Source of the DNA: a beta proteobacterium MWH-UniP1
Lineage (GTDB): Bacteria; Pseudomonadota; Gammaproteobacteria; Burkholderiales; Burkholderiaceae_A
Direction of reading: 5' to 3'
Assembly (NCBI GenBank): GCA_036362785.1
Contig: CP143625.1
Location: forward strand, 1,489,401-1,553,400
DNA: 64,000 nucleotides
Under the pieces are notes generated by a model. The model worked only from the letters and a program-made list of their open reading frames with translations. It did no database searches and had not been told where the DNA came from. Both the position numbers and the translations under genes were made by a program. Positions 7,569 through 16,100 of the stretch are shown piece after piece (positions within the stretch are counted from its first letter, which is position 1; each line of letters opens with the position of its first letter).

Positions 7569-8453
7569 ATGAATCGACTCGCGCACGCTCTCCGGTCTTT
7601 ACTGATGCAGGAAGATTTAAATTTCCTGCTCACCAACCGGATTCCGCGCTCGGCAGCGACGCGATTTATTGGCTGGTTTAGCAAGATCAAAAGCCCCTTG
7701 CTCGCAAGGGTCTCGATCTGGGTCTGGCAACGCTTTGCACCCCTTAATTTAGACGAGGCAAAGACCACTCAATTTTCCAGTCTTCACGACTGTTTTATTC
7801 GCGAACTCAAATCCGGTGTAAGGCCCATTGATGCCGACCCCACCATACTCACCAGCCCCTGTGATGCGATTATTGGCGAGTTCGGGACTATTCAAAACGG
7901 TCAGCTCTTTCAGGCGAAGGGGTTCCCATATGCACTAGCGGATCTAATTCTTGATGATCACGATGCGGCAAGGTGGAATCACGCACGTTACATCACGCTA
8001 AGAATCACCTCTTCGATGTATCACCGTTTCCATGCGCCTATCGACGGGACGCTAAAACGCGTTCGCTACATCTCGGGGGACACCTGGAACGTCAATCCAG
8101 TCGCGCTAAAACGTGTCGAACGGCTGTTCTGCAAGAACGAGCGGGCCGTCTTGGAAGTCAGCTGCCAGAACGATCAGTTCTCACTGCTGATGATTCCCGT
8201 CGCAGCAATACTTGTTGCAAGTATTCGGCTTCACAGCATTGATACAACGCTAAATCACGGCACCCCAGACGGACTGGTCGTGAACACGAATCACCGATTC
8301 GCCAAGGGAGAGGAGCTTGGGTGGTTTGAGCACGGATCCACCATCATCTTGTTCGCACCCCAAGAATTTGAGTTTCTGAGTTCTATCAAGACCGGCGACA
8401 CCATTCGCATGGGAGAAGCCCTAATGCGACTGGTCAAGCCCGAACAGGGCTAA
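7569..8453 (+). CDS. psd: Phosphatidylserine decarboxylase family protein
   Basis: The 294-residue protein has the features of the pyruvoyl-dependent decarboxylase that converts phosphatidylserine to phosphatidylethanolamine at the inner membrane. The catalytic-triad candidates are Asp99 in SPCDA, His155 in YHRFHAPIDG and the self-cleavage serine in HGST (Ser257), which becomes the pyruvoyl group. The motif is HGST rather than the LGST of the E. coli enzyme, a variation also seen elsewhere in the family. The ATG at 7569 gives normal length but lacks a clear ribosome site. It is followed directly by the phoX promoter. A housekeeping psd may also exist elsewhere; this copy sits among Pho-controlled genes. 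Confidence 0.85.
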   Translation: MNRLAHALRSLLMQEDLNFLLTNRIPRSAATRFIGWFSKIKSPLLARVSIWVWQRFAPLNLDEAKTTQFSSLHDCFIRELKSGVRPIDADPTILTSPCDAIIGEFGTIQNGQLFQAKGFPYALADLILDDHDAARWNHARYITLRITSSMYHRFHAPIDGTLKRVRYISGDTWNVNPVALKRVERLFCKNERAVLEVSCQNDQFSLLMIPVAAILVASIRLHSIDTTLNHGTPDGLVVNTNHRFAKGEELGWFEHGSTIILFAPQEFEFLSSIKTGDTIRMGEALMRLVKPEQG

Positions 8454-8486
8454 CGTCATGCTTTTGAAACATTGCCAACCTAGAGT
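8453..8486 (+). promoter_or_regulatory. Pho box and promoter of phoX
   Basis: ACGTCAT (8453-8459) and TTGAAAC (8464-8470) lie 11 bp apart, each matching 5 of 7 consensus positions. They are followed after exactly 10 nt by TAGAGT (8481-8486). Transcription would start near 8493, giving a short leader that contains the AGGAG site at 8506-8510. Confidence 0.6.
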
Positions 8487-8517
8487 CACGCCAGTGTTAT
8501 CTACCAGGAGCATTTAC

Positions 8518-10404
8518 GTGAACGAGTTTGTTGATTCCATTGCCAATCCAAGCCAGAAAACCCCAGTGTCGGATCTTAAGAACCCGATTCGACGCCGCCT
8601 GTTAATCGGCTCGGCGATCGCTGCACTCTTTAACGCCAACCCGGTCATGGCCAGCACCAGCAGGCCTCGCACTGGATTTAGCTTTAATTCCGTTTCCATT
8701 ACTCAGGCCGCCGACAACATCGTGCTGCCATCGGGCTATCGCTGGTCAGTAGTGGCCGCCTGGGGAGACCCGATTGATGGCGTTGGAAAGGAGTTGTCGT
8801 CAGACGCCAGTAATAGCGCTGCCGAACAAGAGCGCCAGTTTGGTATGCACCATGACGGTTGCGCTTTTTTCCCCGAGCAGGGCCACGATTCGACCAAAGG
8901 CCTGTGGGTGGTGAACCATGAATACACCGACGATGGCATGCTCCACCCCGGCGGGATGACGCCCTGGACCGCAGAGAAAGTGCGTAAAAGCCAGGCGGCA
9001 CACGGCGTTACCGTTAGCATGATTGCCCGCCAGCCAGATGGTGGCTGGAAGCCTATTCCCAGCCCCCTCACCCGCCGAATTACTGCGTTTACACCTTGCG
9101 ATGTAAGCGGCCCTGCTGCGGGCCACGCCCTGATGATGACGGCCGCCGACCCAAGCGGAAAGACAGTGCTCGGCACACTCAATAACTGCGCGCACGGCGT
9201 AACACCATGGGGTACTTACCTGACCTGCGAAGAAAACTTCAACGGATATTTCGTCAAGACTGGCAACCCATCACAAGAGGAACGCCGCGTTGGCATTGAT
9301 GCCAAGGGGTTCGGCTATCGCTGGCACGAGTTTGATGAGCGGTTTGACGCCAACAAACACCCTAACGAGCCAAATCGCTTCGGCTGGGTGGTTGAGATTG
9401 ATCCGCGCGACGCAAGCCGTCGGCCAGTTAAGCGCACGGCGCTCGGACGCTTTAAGCATGAAGGGGCCTGGGTCACGCTCGCCCGTGATCGGCGCGTGGT
9501 GGTATACATGGGAGACGACCAGCGTAATGAATATGTCTACAAATTTGTCTCAAAGCTGCCCTTTGATGCCCAGAAAAATCCCAAGGGCGATGGTTTGTTA
9601 GACAACGGCACGCTCTACGTTGGCCGGTTTGAGTCCAATGGCTCCGGACAGTGGGTCGCCCTTGAGCATGGCAAAAATGGGCTGACAAAAGAAAATGGCT
9701 TTCCTGATCAAGCCTACATCGCAATCAATGCACGTTTGGCTGCGGATTTTGTTGGCGCAACACCCATGGATCGACCCGAGTGGATTGCAGTACACCCCAA
9801 GTCCAATGATGTCTACGTCACCCTGACCAATAACTCGGATCGCGGGAGCAAAACACCGATTAACGCGGCCAACCCAAGAGAAAAAAATCTCATGGGCCAT
9901 ATTGTCCGGTGGCGTGAGTTCAACAAAGACGCGGCCGCACCCACATTCAAATGGGAAATTTTTGTCTTAGCCGGGGACAAAACGGCACAAGACCCCATGC
10001 TTCGCGGCAATATCAATGGCGACCAATTTGGCTCGCCGGATGGCCTATGGTTCGATAAGCGCGGTATTTTGTGGACACAGACCGACATTTCCACCAGCAC
10101 GCTCGGCAAGAACGCTTATGCCAACATGCCCAACAACTGCATGTATGCCGCTGACCCAACGACCCGTGAGTTCCGTCGGTTTTTGATTGGGCCCAAGGGC
10201 TGCGAGGTCACCGGCATTGACATCACGCCGGACTACAAAACCATGTTTGTGAACATCCAGCATCCGGGTGAGAGCCCTAGCGAGCGCGCCGATCCGGCCA
10301 ACCCAACGGCAGTTTCGTCCTGGCCAGATGCTGCCGTATATAAACGTCCTCGTTCCGCAACCATTGCCATCTGGCGTGAAGACGGCCAGGCGGTTGGCAC
10401 CTAA
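8518..10404 (+). CDS. phoX: PhoX-family alkaline phosphatase (DUF839), Tat-exported
   Basis: The 628-residue protein matches the PhoX family, which releases phosphate from organic phosphoesters using an iron-calcium centre. It has a twin-arginine leader (NPIRRRLLIGSA, about residues 22-33, then a hydrophobic stretch ending near MAS). Family segments WVVNHEYTDD, TCEENFNGYF, HEGAWVTLARD, GSPDGLWFD and NIQHPGE follow. I chose GTG at 8518 because AGGAG lies 7 nt upstream; an in-frame ATG at 8458 lacks a ribosome site and lies upstream of the predicted transcription start. Tat export suits a cofactor loaded in the cytosol. It is a classic Pho regulon member and has its own Pho box and terminator. 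Confidence 0.92.
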   Translation: MNEFVDSIANPSQKTPVSDLKNPIRRRLLIGSAIAALFNANPVMASTSRPRTGFSFNSVSITQAADNIVLPSGYRWSVVAAWGDPIDGVGKELSSDASNSAAEQERQFGMHHDGCAFFPEQGHDSTKGLWVVNHEYTDDGMLHPGGMTPWTAEKVRKSQAAHGVTVSMIARQPDGGWKPIPSPLTRRITAFTPCDVSGPAAGHALMMTAADPSGKTVLGTLNNCAHGVTPWGTYLTCEENFNGYFVKTGNPSQEERRVGIDAKGFGYRWHEFDERFDANKHPNEPNRFGWVVEIDPRDASRRPVKRTALGRFKHEGAWVTLARDRRVVVYMGDDQRNEYVYKFVSKLPFDAQKNPKGDGLLDNGTLYVGRFESNGSGQWVALEHGKNGLTKENGFPDQAYIAINARLAADFVGATPMDRPEWIAVHPKSNDVYVTLTNNSDRGSKTPINAANPREKNLMGHIVRWREFNKDAAAPTFKWEIFVLAGDKTAQDPMLRGNINGDQFGSPDGLWFDKRGILWTQTDISTSTLGKNAYANMPNNCMYAADPTTREFRRFLIGPKGCEVTGIDITPDYKTMFVNIQHPGESPSERADPANPTAVSSWPDAAVYKRPRSATIAIWREDGQAVGT

Positions 10405-10429
10405 CAAAACCGTTTAGCTGAAAGGGTTT

Positions 10430-10457
10430 GGGCCGCCGATGAGGCGGCCCTTTTTTT
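10430..10457 (+). terminator. Rho-independent terminator of phoX
   Basis: The stem GGGCCGCC (10430-10437) / GGCGGCCC (10443-10450) has a 5-nt loop and is followed by T7. Confidence 0.92.
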
Positions 10458-10498
10458 GGGAAAATAAGAGAGACCAGGCCGCTGGGCCACCCCAGCGC

Positions 10499-10532
10499 AG
10501 GTCACACAAGTGTCACAATATTTCGATACAAT
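10499..10532 (+). promoter_or_regulatory. Pho-box-like promoter of the ars operon
   Basis: AGGTCAC (10499-10505) and GTGTCAC (10510-10516) lie 11 bp apart. Exactly 10 nt later is TACAAT (10527-10532), a 5-of-6 match to the -10 consensus. The predicted transcription start (about 10538-10540) coincides with the arsR ATG at 10540. The mRNA would be leaderless or nearly so. An ArsR operator should overlap this region, but I cannot assign it with confidence. Confidence 0.6.
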
Positions 10533-10539
10533 TGGAAAC

Positions 10540-10869
10540 ATGAACAATCAGCAAGCCATCGTCGCCTTCCTCGCCCTCGGCCAGGAGTCCCGCCTGAATA
10601 TCTTTAGGCTCATCGTGCAACGCGGAGATCTAGGGCTATCCCCGGGGGAGATTGTGGAAAAACTGGGCATCCCTAACGCGACGCTTAGCTTTCACCTAAA
10701 AGAGCTCAGCCGGGCGCAGTTGATTTCGGTAGAGCGCCAAAGCCGACACTTGATCTACCGGCCCAATGCAGAGCTGGTCCAAAAGCTAAGCGGCTTCTTG
10801 CTGGATAACTGCTGCGGCGGCAAGTCATGTATTCCACAAACCACCCCTAAAAAGACGAGAACCAAATGA
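10540..10869 (+). CDS. arsR: ArsR-family arsenite-responsive repressor
   Basis: The 109-residue winged-helix repressor has a recognition segment around NATLSFHLKELSRAQ and a C-terminal cysteine cluster (Cys91, Cys92, Cys97 in CCGGKSC). This resembles the C-terminal As(III) site of the Acidithiobacillus-type ArsR rather than the classic ELCVCDL site in the DNA-binding helix. It should release DNA when arsenite binds. The ATG at 10540 gives the usual family length; it lies at the predicted transcription start, preceded only by a weak GGAAA. Its stop overlaps the arsC start by 4 nt. Confidence 0.93.
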   Translation: MNNQQAIVAFLALGQESRLNIFRLIVQRGDLGLSPGEIVEKLGIPNATLSFHLKELSRAQLISVERQSRHLIYRPNAELVQKLSGFLLDNCCGGKSCIPQTTPKKTRTK

Positions 10870-11354
10870 AGCAATACAACGTACTCTTTCTTTGCACACA
10901 CAACTCTGCCCGATCGGTTCTTGGAGAGGCGCTTGCTTCGACTCACAAAAGCGGTCGATTCGTTGGCTACTCTGCTGGCTCTTCGCCGGGCGGCCAAGTC
11001 AACCCCTTTGCACGCGAGATTGCACTTACTCTAGGCTATCCCGAAGCGAAGCTTCGCAGTAAAAGTTGGGATGAATTCGCCATAAGCGGTGCCCCCCAGA
11101 TGGATTTCATTATTACCGTCTGCGACAACGCCGCAGGCGAGATCTGTCCGGTCTGGCCGGGCAAGCCGGTGACCGCCCACTGGGGCTTTCCAGACCCACC
11201 TCAGGTCCAAGGCTCAGATGACGCCAAACGTCGCGCCTTTCGCGAAGTAATGCAGGGCCTTTCGCGACGAATTGATGCGTTAGCCGCACTCCCATTTGAA
11301 CAGCTTGATCAGATCAGCCTGCAGGCAGAAGTTCGCCGGATCGCATCGACATGA
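10866..11354 (+). CDS. arsC: Arsenate reductase, low-molecular-weight phosphatase type
   Basis: The 162-residue enzyme reduces arsenate to arsenite. The P-loop CTHNSAR begins at Cys10, and Cys86 and Cys94 in the TVCDNAAGEIC segment are placed like the redox cysteines of thioredoxin-coupled ArsC (Cys82 and Cys89 in Bacillus). It is therefore the LMW-PTP class rather than the glutaredoxin class. The length is a little above the usual 130-140 because of a C-terminal helix extension. It overlaps both neighbours by 4 nt (ATGA), so translation is coupled across arsR-arsC-acr3. A thioredoxin gene is present at 37481. Confidence 0.93.
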   Translation: MKQYNVLFLCTHNSARSVLGEALASTHKSGRFVGYSAGSSPGGQVNPFAREIALTLGYPEAKLRSKSWDEFAISGAPQMDFIITVCDNAAGEICPVWPGKPVTAHWGFPDPPQVQGSDDAKRRAFREVMQGLSRRIDALAALPFEQLDQISLQAEVRRIAST

Positions 11355-12379
11355 GTATTTTTGAACGTTATCTCACCCTGTGGGTAGCCTTGTGTATTGT
11401 GGCGGGCATTGCCTTAGGGCAGGCATCGCCAGAGTTTTTTCAAGCCGTCGGAAGCCTGGAGGTCGCGCAAGTCAACCTTCCAGTGGGACTACTGATTTGG
11501 GTGATGATTATTCCGATGTTAGTGAAGGTGGATTTCGGCGCCCTGCATCAAATTCGCCAACATGTTCGCGGGATTGGCGTGACTCTTTTTGTGAATTGGC
11601 TTGTCAAGCCATTTTCAATGGCGCTGTTGGGATGGTTGTTTATCCGCGAGCTATTCGCGCCTTATCTTCCCGCAGGCCAGATTGATAGCTATATTGCTGG
11701 CTTAATCTTGCTTGCCGCAGCCCCCTGCACTGCCATGGTGTTTGTCTGGAGCAGGCTTTCCAACGGTGACCCACTCTTCACTCTGTCACAGGTGGCGTTA
11801 AACGACACCATCATGATTTTCGCCTTTGCGCCACTGGTAGCGTTTCTATTGGGAATCTCCTCGATCACAGTGCCATGGTCGACGCTGCTGATCTCGGTAG
11901 TGCTCTACATTGTGATTCCCGTATTGATCGCCCAGGCGTGGCGAAGACATTTGCTTGCGAAAGGCGAGCAGGCCTTTGACCGCGCCATGCATTGGATTGG
12001 CCCCTGGTCCATTGCCGCCCTGCTGCTTACCCTGGTATTGCTTTTTGGTTTTCAGGGAAAGGCCATTATTGAGCAGCCATTGGTCATTGCACTCTTGGCA
12101 GTGCCAATCCTGATTCAGGTGTTCTTCAATTCTGCCTTGGCGTATTGGCTTAATCGACGGTTGGGCGAAACACATAGCGTGGCCTGCCCATCTGCATTAA
12201 TTGGCGCTTCGAATTTTTTTGAGCTTGCCGTTGCTGCTGCAATCGGTCTGTTCGGATTCGAATCAGGTGCTGCCCTGGCCACGGTCGTGGGGGTGCTGAT
12301 CGAAGTTCCGGTAATGCTCTTGGTGGTCAGTGTCGTGAACCGATCAAAAGGCTGGTACGAAAAAGGCTTGGCGAGATAG
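11351..12379 (+). CDS. acr3: ACR3-type arsenite efflux transporter
   Basis: The 342-residue inner-membrane protein has about ten hydrophobic helices. The conserved cysteine of the ACR3 family lies in APCTAMVFVWSRLSNGD (Cys126), and a second conserved segment is NDTIMIFAFAP. It extrudes arsenite made by ArsC. It belongs to the bile acid/arsenite/riboflavin transporter superfamily and is unrelated to ArsB. It is the last gene of the operon and ends right before the tRNA-His gene on the other strand; I see no terminator between them. Confidence 0.93.
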   Translation: MSIFERYLTLWVALCIVAGIALGQASPEFFQAVGSLEVAQVNLPVGLLIWVMIIPMLVKVDFGALHQIRQHVRGIGVTLFVNWLVKPFSMALLGWLFIRELFAPYLPAGQIDSYIAGLILLAAAPCTAMVFVWSRLSNGDPLFTLSQVALNDTIMIFAFAPLVAFLLGISSITVPWSTLLISVVLYIVIPVLIAQAWRRHLLAKGEQAFDRAMHWIGPWSIAALLLTLVLLFGFQGKAIIEQPLVIALLAVPILIQVFFNSALAYWLNRRLGETHSVACPSALIGASNFFELAVAAAIGLFGFESGAALATVVGVLIEVPVMLLVVSVVNRSKGWYEKGLAR

Positions 12380-12456
12380 TGGGGTGGCCGATGGGACTCG
12401 AACCCACGACAACAGGAATCACAATCCTGGACTCTACCAACTGAGCTACGGCCACC
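12380..12456 (-). tRNA. tRNA-His (GTG)
   Basis: Cloverleaf on the minus strand with anticodon GTG. The 7-bp acceptor stem is GTGGCCG with CGGCCAC, the discriminator is C paired with an encoded extra 5' G (position 12456), and the CCA end is encoded. Confidence 0.95.
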
Positions 12457-12491
12457 ACTGACTCAACAACGTTGTCCCCGGCCTGCGCCAA

Positions 12492-12568
12492 TGGCCTGCC
12501 GGGAGGGAATCGAACCCCCGACCTACAGCTTAGAAGGCTGTTGCTCTATCCGACTGAGCTACCGGCAG
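12492..12568 (-). tRNA. tRNA-Arg (TCT)
   Basis: Cloverleaf on the minus strand with anticodon TCT. The acceptor is CTGCCGG with CCGGCAG, the discriminator is G and CCA is encoded. It lies between tRNA-Pro and tRNA-His in one likely transcript. Confidence 0.95.
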
Positions 12569-12603
12569 CGGGCCGACACAACGCCAGGCTTTACAAGCTA
12601 GCC

Positions 12604-12680
12604 TGGTCGGGGTGGAGAGATTCGAACTCCCGACCCTCTGCTCCCAAAGCAGATGCGCTACCAGACTGCGCTACACCCCG
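12604..12680 (-). tRNA. tRNA-Pro (TGG)
   Basis: Cloverleaf on the minus strand with anticodon TGG, acceptor CGGGGTG with CACCCCG, discriminator A and encoded CCA. It is the first tRNA after the promoter. Confidence 0.95.
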
Positions 12681-12691
12681 AGAAGCCCGAG

Positions 12692-12720
12692 ATTATAACA
12701 GGCGCAACGGGGCTTTTTAA
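12692..12720 (-). promoter_or_regulatory. Promoter of the Pro-Arg-His tRNA operon
   Basis: On the minus strand there is a perfect TATAAT (12692-12697) preceded by TG one base upstream. A TTAAAA -35-like hexamer (12715-12720) lies 17 bp upstream. Transcription would start just before tRNA-Pro. Confidence 0.75.
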
Positions 12721-12754
12721 GCGACAATCTCGCTCCTGAATACGCCTGCGCGCC

Positions 12755-13273
12755 ATGCCCATGACAACGGTTCACCTGACCCTGATCTATATCGCCGCCA
12801 TGACCGGGGCAAACCTGTTGGTGGCCTGGCTTGGCCCCTGGTTTAGCCCCATCAATGCGTTTTTCCTGATCGGGCTGGATCTCACGCTACGAGACAAGCT
12901 GCACGACGCCTGGCAGGGGCGCCATTTGGCCCTGAAGATTGGGGGGCTGGTGGTGGTGGCAGGGCTGATTTCCTACCTGCTCAACCCGGCCAGCGGCAAG
13001 ATTGCAATAGCAAGCATCACGGCCTTTGTCTGTGCCATGACGGTCGATTCGCTGGTCTATCAGTTAATGCGGCACCGCAAATGGGTTCAGCGGGCCAACA
13101 GCTCCAACATTGCCGGTGCGGCAACCGACTCCCTGCTTTTCCCCACGATCGCCTTTGGCGGGCTACTGCCGCACATTGTGCTGCTGCAATTCGCAGCAAA
13201 GGTGGCGGGCGGAGCAGTCTGGTCTTTGGTGCTCAATCGCCTTGTTGTTCGACGACAAGCTGCGGAGCAGTAA
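12755..13273 (+). CDS. VUT-family membrane transporter (preQ-type)
   Basis: The 172-residue protein has five or six hydrophobic helices. It carries GANLLVAWLGPWFSPINAF near the start and NSSNIAGAATDSLLFPTIAFG near the end, resembling the VUT/DUF165 (YhhQ-like) family. YhhQ imports queuosine precursors; this is a shorter, divergent branch, so the substrate is not certain. Two in-frame ATGs (12755 and 12761) are both possible. It is convergent with the pst operon. Confidence 0.75.
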   Translation: MPMTTVHLTLIYIAAMTGANLLVAWLGPWFSPINAFFLIGLDLTLRDKLHDAWQGRHLALKIGGLVVVAGLISYLLNPASGKIAIASITAFVCAMTVDSLVYQLMRHRKWVQRANSSNIAGAATDSLLFPTIAFGGLLPHIVLLQFAAKVAGGAVWSLVLNRLVVRRQAAEQ

Positions 13274-13284
13274 TTCACCCGCCA

Positions 13285-13312
13285 TTAAAAATGGCCGCAT
13301 TGACATGCGGCC
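13285..13312 (-). terminator. Terminator of the pst operon
   Basis: The stem GGCCGCAT (13293-13300) / ATGCGGCC (13305-13312) has a 4-nt loop. On the minus strand it is followed by ATTTTTAA. It lies directly after the pstB stop, showing that the operon ends without phoU. Confidence 0.8.
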
Positions 13313-13318
13313 AAGCCA

Positions 13319-14098
13319 TCAGCCAAAACGACCCGTGATGTAGTCCTCGGTTTCTTGTCGTTTGGGCTTGATGAAGATTTCGTCGGTTTTTCCGAATTCA
13401 ATCATCTCGCCAAGATACATGTAGGCCGTAAAGTCGGATACCCGGGCAGCCTGCTGCATGTTATGCGTCACGATGGCCACTGTGTAGTCTGATTTCAGTT
13501 CATGCACCAGCTCTTCCACCTTGGCCGTTGAAATTGGATCCAAGGCCGAAGTAGGCTCGTCCAGAAGAATCACCGATGGCTTCACCGCCACCGAGCGCGC
13601 AATACAGAGACGCTGCTGTTGACCGCCTGATAGCGCAAGACCGCTCTGATTTAGCTTGTCTTTGACTTCGTTCCACAGTGCAGTCTTGGTCAGGGCCCAC
13701 TCCACACGAGCATCCATTTCGCCTTTTGACAACGGCTCATACAGACGAACGCCAAAGGCGATGTTGTCGTAAATGGACATGGGAAACGGCGTGGGCTTTT
13801 GGAAGACCATACCGATTTGAGCGCGGAGTAGGTTTAAGTCCTGTTTGGCGTCGAGAATGTTTTTACCGTAAAAATTGATCTCGCCTTCGGCACGTTGGCC
13901 GGGATACAGGCTGTACATCCGATTCAGCGTGCGCAGCAGCGTAGATTTACCGCAGCCCGACGGGCCGATAAATGCTGTTACTTTGCGTTCGGCAATATCG
14001 AGATTGATATTTTTGAGACCCTGGAACTTGCCGTAATAGAAATTCAGATTACGGATTTGCAGGGCGGTCTTGAAATCGAATTCGGTGTTCTGCGTCAT
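13319..14098 (-). CDS. pstB: Phosphate ABC transporter ATPase PstB
   Basis: The 259-residue ATPase powers high-affinity phosphate import. It has Walker [10 protein letters not shown] (about residues 45-53), the PstB-typical [14 protein letters not shown] loop, signature LSGGQQQR, Walker [14 protein letters not shown] and the switch histidine in VTHNMQQA. It is the last gene of pstSCAB, with a 71-nt gap after pstA, and works at the cytoplasmic face of PstCA. PstSCAB together with PhoU also reports phosphate status to PhoR. Confidence 0.97.
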   Translation of the reverse strand: MTQNTEFDFKTALQIRNLNFYYGKFQGLKNINLDIAERKVTAFIGPSGCGKSTLLRTLNRMYSLYPGQRAEGEINFYGKNILDAKQDLNLLRAQIGMVFQKPTPFPMSIYDNIAFGVRLYEPLSKGEMDARVEWALTKTALWNEVKDKLNQSGLALSGGQQQRLCIARSVAVKPSVILLDEPTSALDPISTAKVEELVHELKSDYTVAIVTHNMQQAARVSDFTAYMYLGEMIEFGKTDEIFIKPKRQETEDYITGRFG

Positions 14099-14169
14099 GG
14101 TCTACTTTCTTTCATGTCTTTTTTCATCCACGGGCGGGCACTTGGCCCTGCCCCGATCACTCAACTAGG

Positions 14170-15024
14170 TTATCGCTGGCCTTTTTCTCGGAAAAACACC
14201 CGGGCCACAACATTCAGCACCAACACTGCCAGGGTGATTAACAATGCACCACCCCAGGCAAGCCGGACCCAGTTGTCGTAGGGGCTCATGGCAAACTGGA
14301 AAATCACCACGGGCAGGTTGGCCATCGGTGCGTTCATGTTGGTTGAGAAGAACTGATTATTTAGTGCCGTGAACAACAGAGGAGCCGTCTCACCGCTGAT
14401 GCGCGCAATCGCCAACAGCAGACCAGTCACCACACCTGACTTCGCAGCCCGAAGGGTGACATAAGAGGCCACTTTCCAACGGGGTGCGCCAAGCGCAAAT
14501 GCGGCCTCGCGAAGACTACCGGGAACAAGCCGAAGCATGTTCTCGGTTGTTCGCAACACCACAGGAATCGCAATCAAACACAAGGCAAGGCTGCCCGCCC
14601 AGCCCGAAAAATGCTTCTGCTGAGCAACCAGAATGGCGTAGACAAACAGACCCAGCACGATGGACGGTGCGCTTAACATGATGTCGGTCACGAATCGCGT
14701 GATTTCTGCCGTCTTACTTTCGTCACCAAACTCGGCCAAGTACACACCCGCAAAAATACCAATTGGCGTGCTCACGAACGCTGTGACGGCAATCATCATT
14801 AGACTGCCGACAATCGCGTTGGCAAGACCGCCGCCCTCAGACCCCGGTGCTGGTGTGGACTGGGTAAACAGGGCCCAATCAAGCGCAGCAAAACCATTGG
14901 CAAACAGAATGGTCAAAATCCACAGCAGGACAAATAGTCCCAGCCCCATGGCCGACATGGATAAGGTTAGCCCGATCGAGTTAACGAACTTTCTTTTTTG
15001 ATAAAGACGCTGATTGATGTTCAT
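14170..15024 (-). CDS. pstA: Phosphate ABC transporter permease PstA
   Basis: The 284-residue permease has six hydrophobic segments, with an ABC-permease coupling loop ([22 protein letters not shown]) near residues 170-190. It forms the inner-membrane channel with PstC. The start overlaps the pstC stop by 4 nt, indicating translational coupling. Confidence 0.96.
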   Translation of the reverse strand: MNINQRLYQKRKFVNSIGLTLSMSAMGLGLFVLLWILTILFANGFAALDWALFTQSTPAPGSEGGGLANAIVGSLMMIAVTAFVSTPIGIFAGVYLAEFGDESKTAEITRFVTDIMLSAPSIVLGLFVYAILVAQQKHFSGWAGSLALCLIAIPVVLRTTENMLRLVPGSLREAAFALGAPRWKVASYVTLRAAKSGVVTGLLLAIARISGETAPLLFTALNNQFFSTNMNAPMANLPVVIFQFAMSPYDNWVRLAWGGALLITLAVLVLNVVARVFFREKGQR

Positions 15025-16004
15025 GTCTTCGCTCCTTTTGCGCGCTCCGTGCGAATAATCAGAATCTTGGCGAACGCGAGCACGAAGAACGTAATCACGA
15101 ACAGCAAAAAGCCCAGCGCAAACAATGTGTTCAAGTGAAAATCACCTGCCTCGCCAAACTCATTGGCAAGGGTCGAGGCAATCGAGGTTCCCGGTGCAAA
15201 CAACGAAGGAAGCAGGCGCTGGGAGTTTCCGATCACAAAGGTGACCGCCATGGTCTCGCCAAGGGCACGGCCCAGGCCAAGCATGATGCCGCCGATCACA
15301 CCCTTGTTGGTGTAGGGCAGCACCACATAGCGCACGACTTCCCAAGTGGTGCAGCCAACCCCATAAGCGGACTCACGAAGGATTGGGGGGACGATCTCGA
15401 ACACATCACGCATCACCGCGGCGATGAACGGCAGCACCATGAAGGCCAGGATGATGCCGGCCGCCAAAATACCGATTCCGTTGGTTGCCCCGCCAAAGAG
15501 CGGCCCAATCAACGGCATTTGACCCAGCGTGGACTGTAATGCCGGCTGTCCATACTCGGCGAATAAGGGCGCAAAGATGAACAAGCCGAACATACCGTAG
15601 ATGATCGACGGTACCGCCGCAAGTAATTCAATCGCTGTTCCCAAAGGCCGACGTAGCCAAACGGGACAAGTCTCGGTAAGAAAGAGTGCGATCCCGAAGG
15701 CAAGCGGCACCGCAATCAAGAGTGCAATTGTTGCGCTGGCAATCGTTCCGTAAATTGCAATCAGCGCGCCGAATTCTTCATTAATGATGTCCCATTCGAC
15801 ACGCCATAAAAACTCAATGCCAAATTTTTGAAACGCCGGCCAGGCGTTGATAAAGAGAGACACCAAAATGCCGACCAAAGACACCAAGACCAGCAAAGAA
15901 AACACCATGGTGATCTTGTGGAAGAACCAATCCTGGGTTCGCTGGGTTTTTACGACAGCAAGCCGGCGTTGCTCCAGGGCTTGCGAATCGGCAGAGGGAC
16001 TCAT
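15021..16004 (-). CDS. pstC: Phosphate ABC transporter permease PstC
   Basis: The 327-residue permease has six hydrophobic segments after an N-terminal cytoplasmic stretch. The coupling loop is [18 protein letters not shown], and [14 protein letters not shown] is the characteristic PstC segment. It follows pstS after 96 nt containing a hairpin. Confidence 0.96.
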   Translation of the reverse strand: MSPSADSQALEQRRLAVVKTQRTQDWFFHKITMVFSLLVLVSLVGILVSLFINAWPAFQKFGIEFLWRVEWDIINEEFGALIAIYGTIASATIALLIAVPLAFGIALFLTETCPVWLRRPLGTAIELLAAVPSIIYGMFGLFIFAPLFAEYGQPALQSTLGQMPLIGPLFGGATNGIGILAAGIILAFMVLPFIAAVMRDVFEIVPPILRESAYGVGCTTWEVVRYVVLPYTNKGVIGGIMLGLGRALGETMAVTFVIGNSQRLLPSLFAPGTSIASTLANEFGEAGDFHLNTLFALGFLLFVITFFVLAFAKILIIRTERAKGAKT

Positions 16005-16043
16005 AGGTACTCCAGATAATGCTGTTTTACAGACGACACAACT

Positions 16044-16077
16044 GCGGGACCCTGATGAATGTCAGGAATTAGCCCGC
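16044..16077 (-). other. Hairpin between pstS and pstC
   Basis: Nested inverted repeats, GCGGG/CCCGC outside (16044-16048, 16073-16077) and CCTGA/TCAGG inside (16051-16055, 16062-16066), form a stem with internal mismatches and no T run. Such structures after pstS usually stabilise the pstS mRNA or reduce readthrough, giving more binding protein than permease; that role is inferred. Confidence 0.5.
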
Positions 16078-16100
16078 GGTTTTCATAAATATTGCTTTTA

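Noticed and set aside
12472-12720. An 82-codon open frame over the tRNA cluster.
   Set aside because: It is the antisense reading of tRNA-Arg and tRNA-Pro, a well-known false gene.
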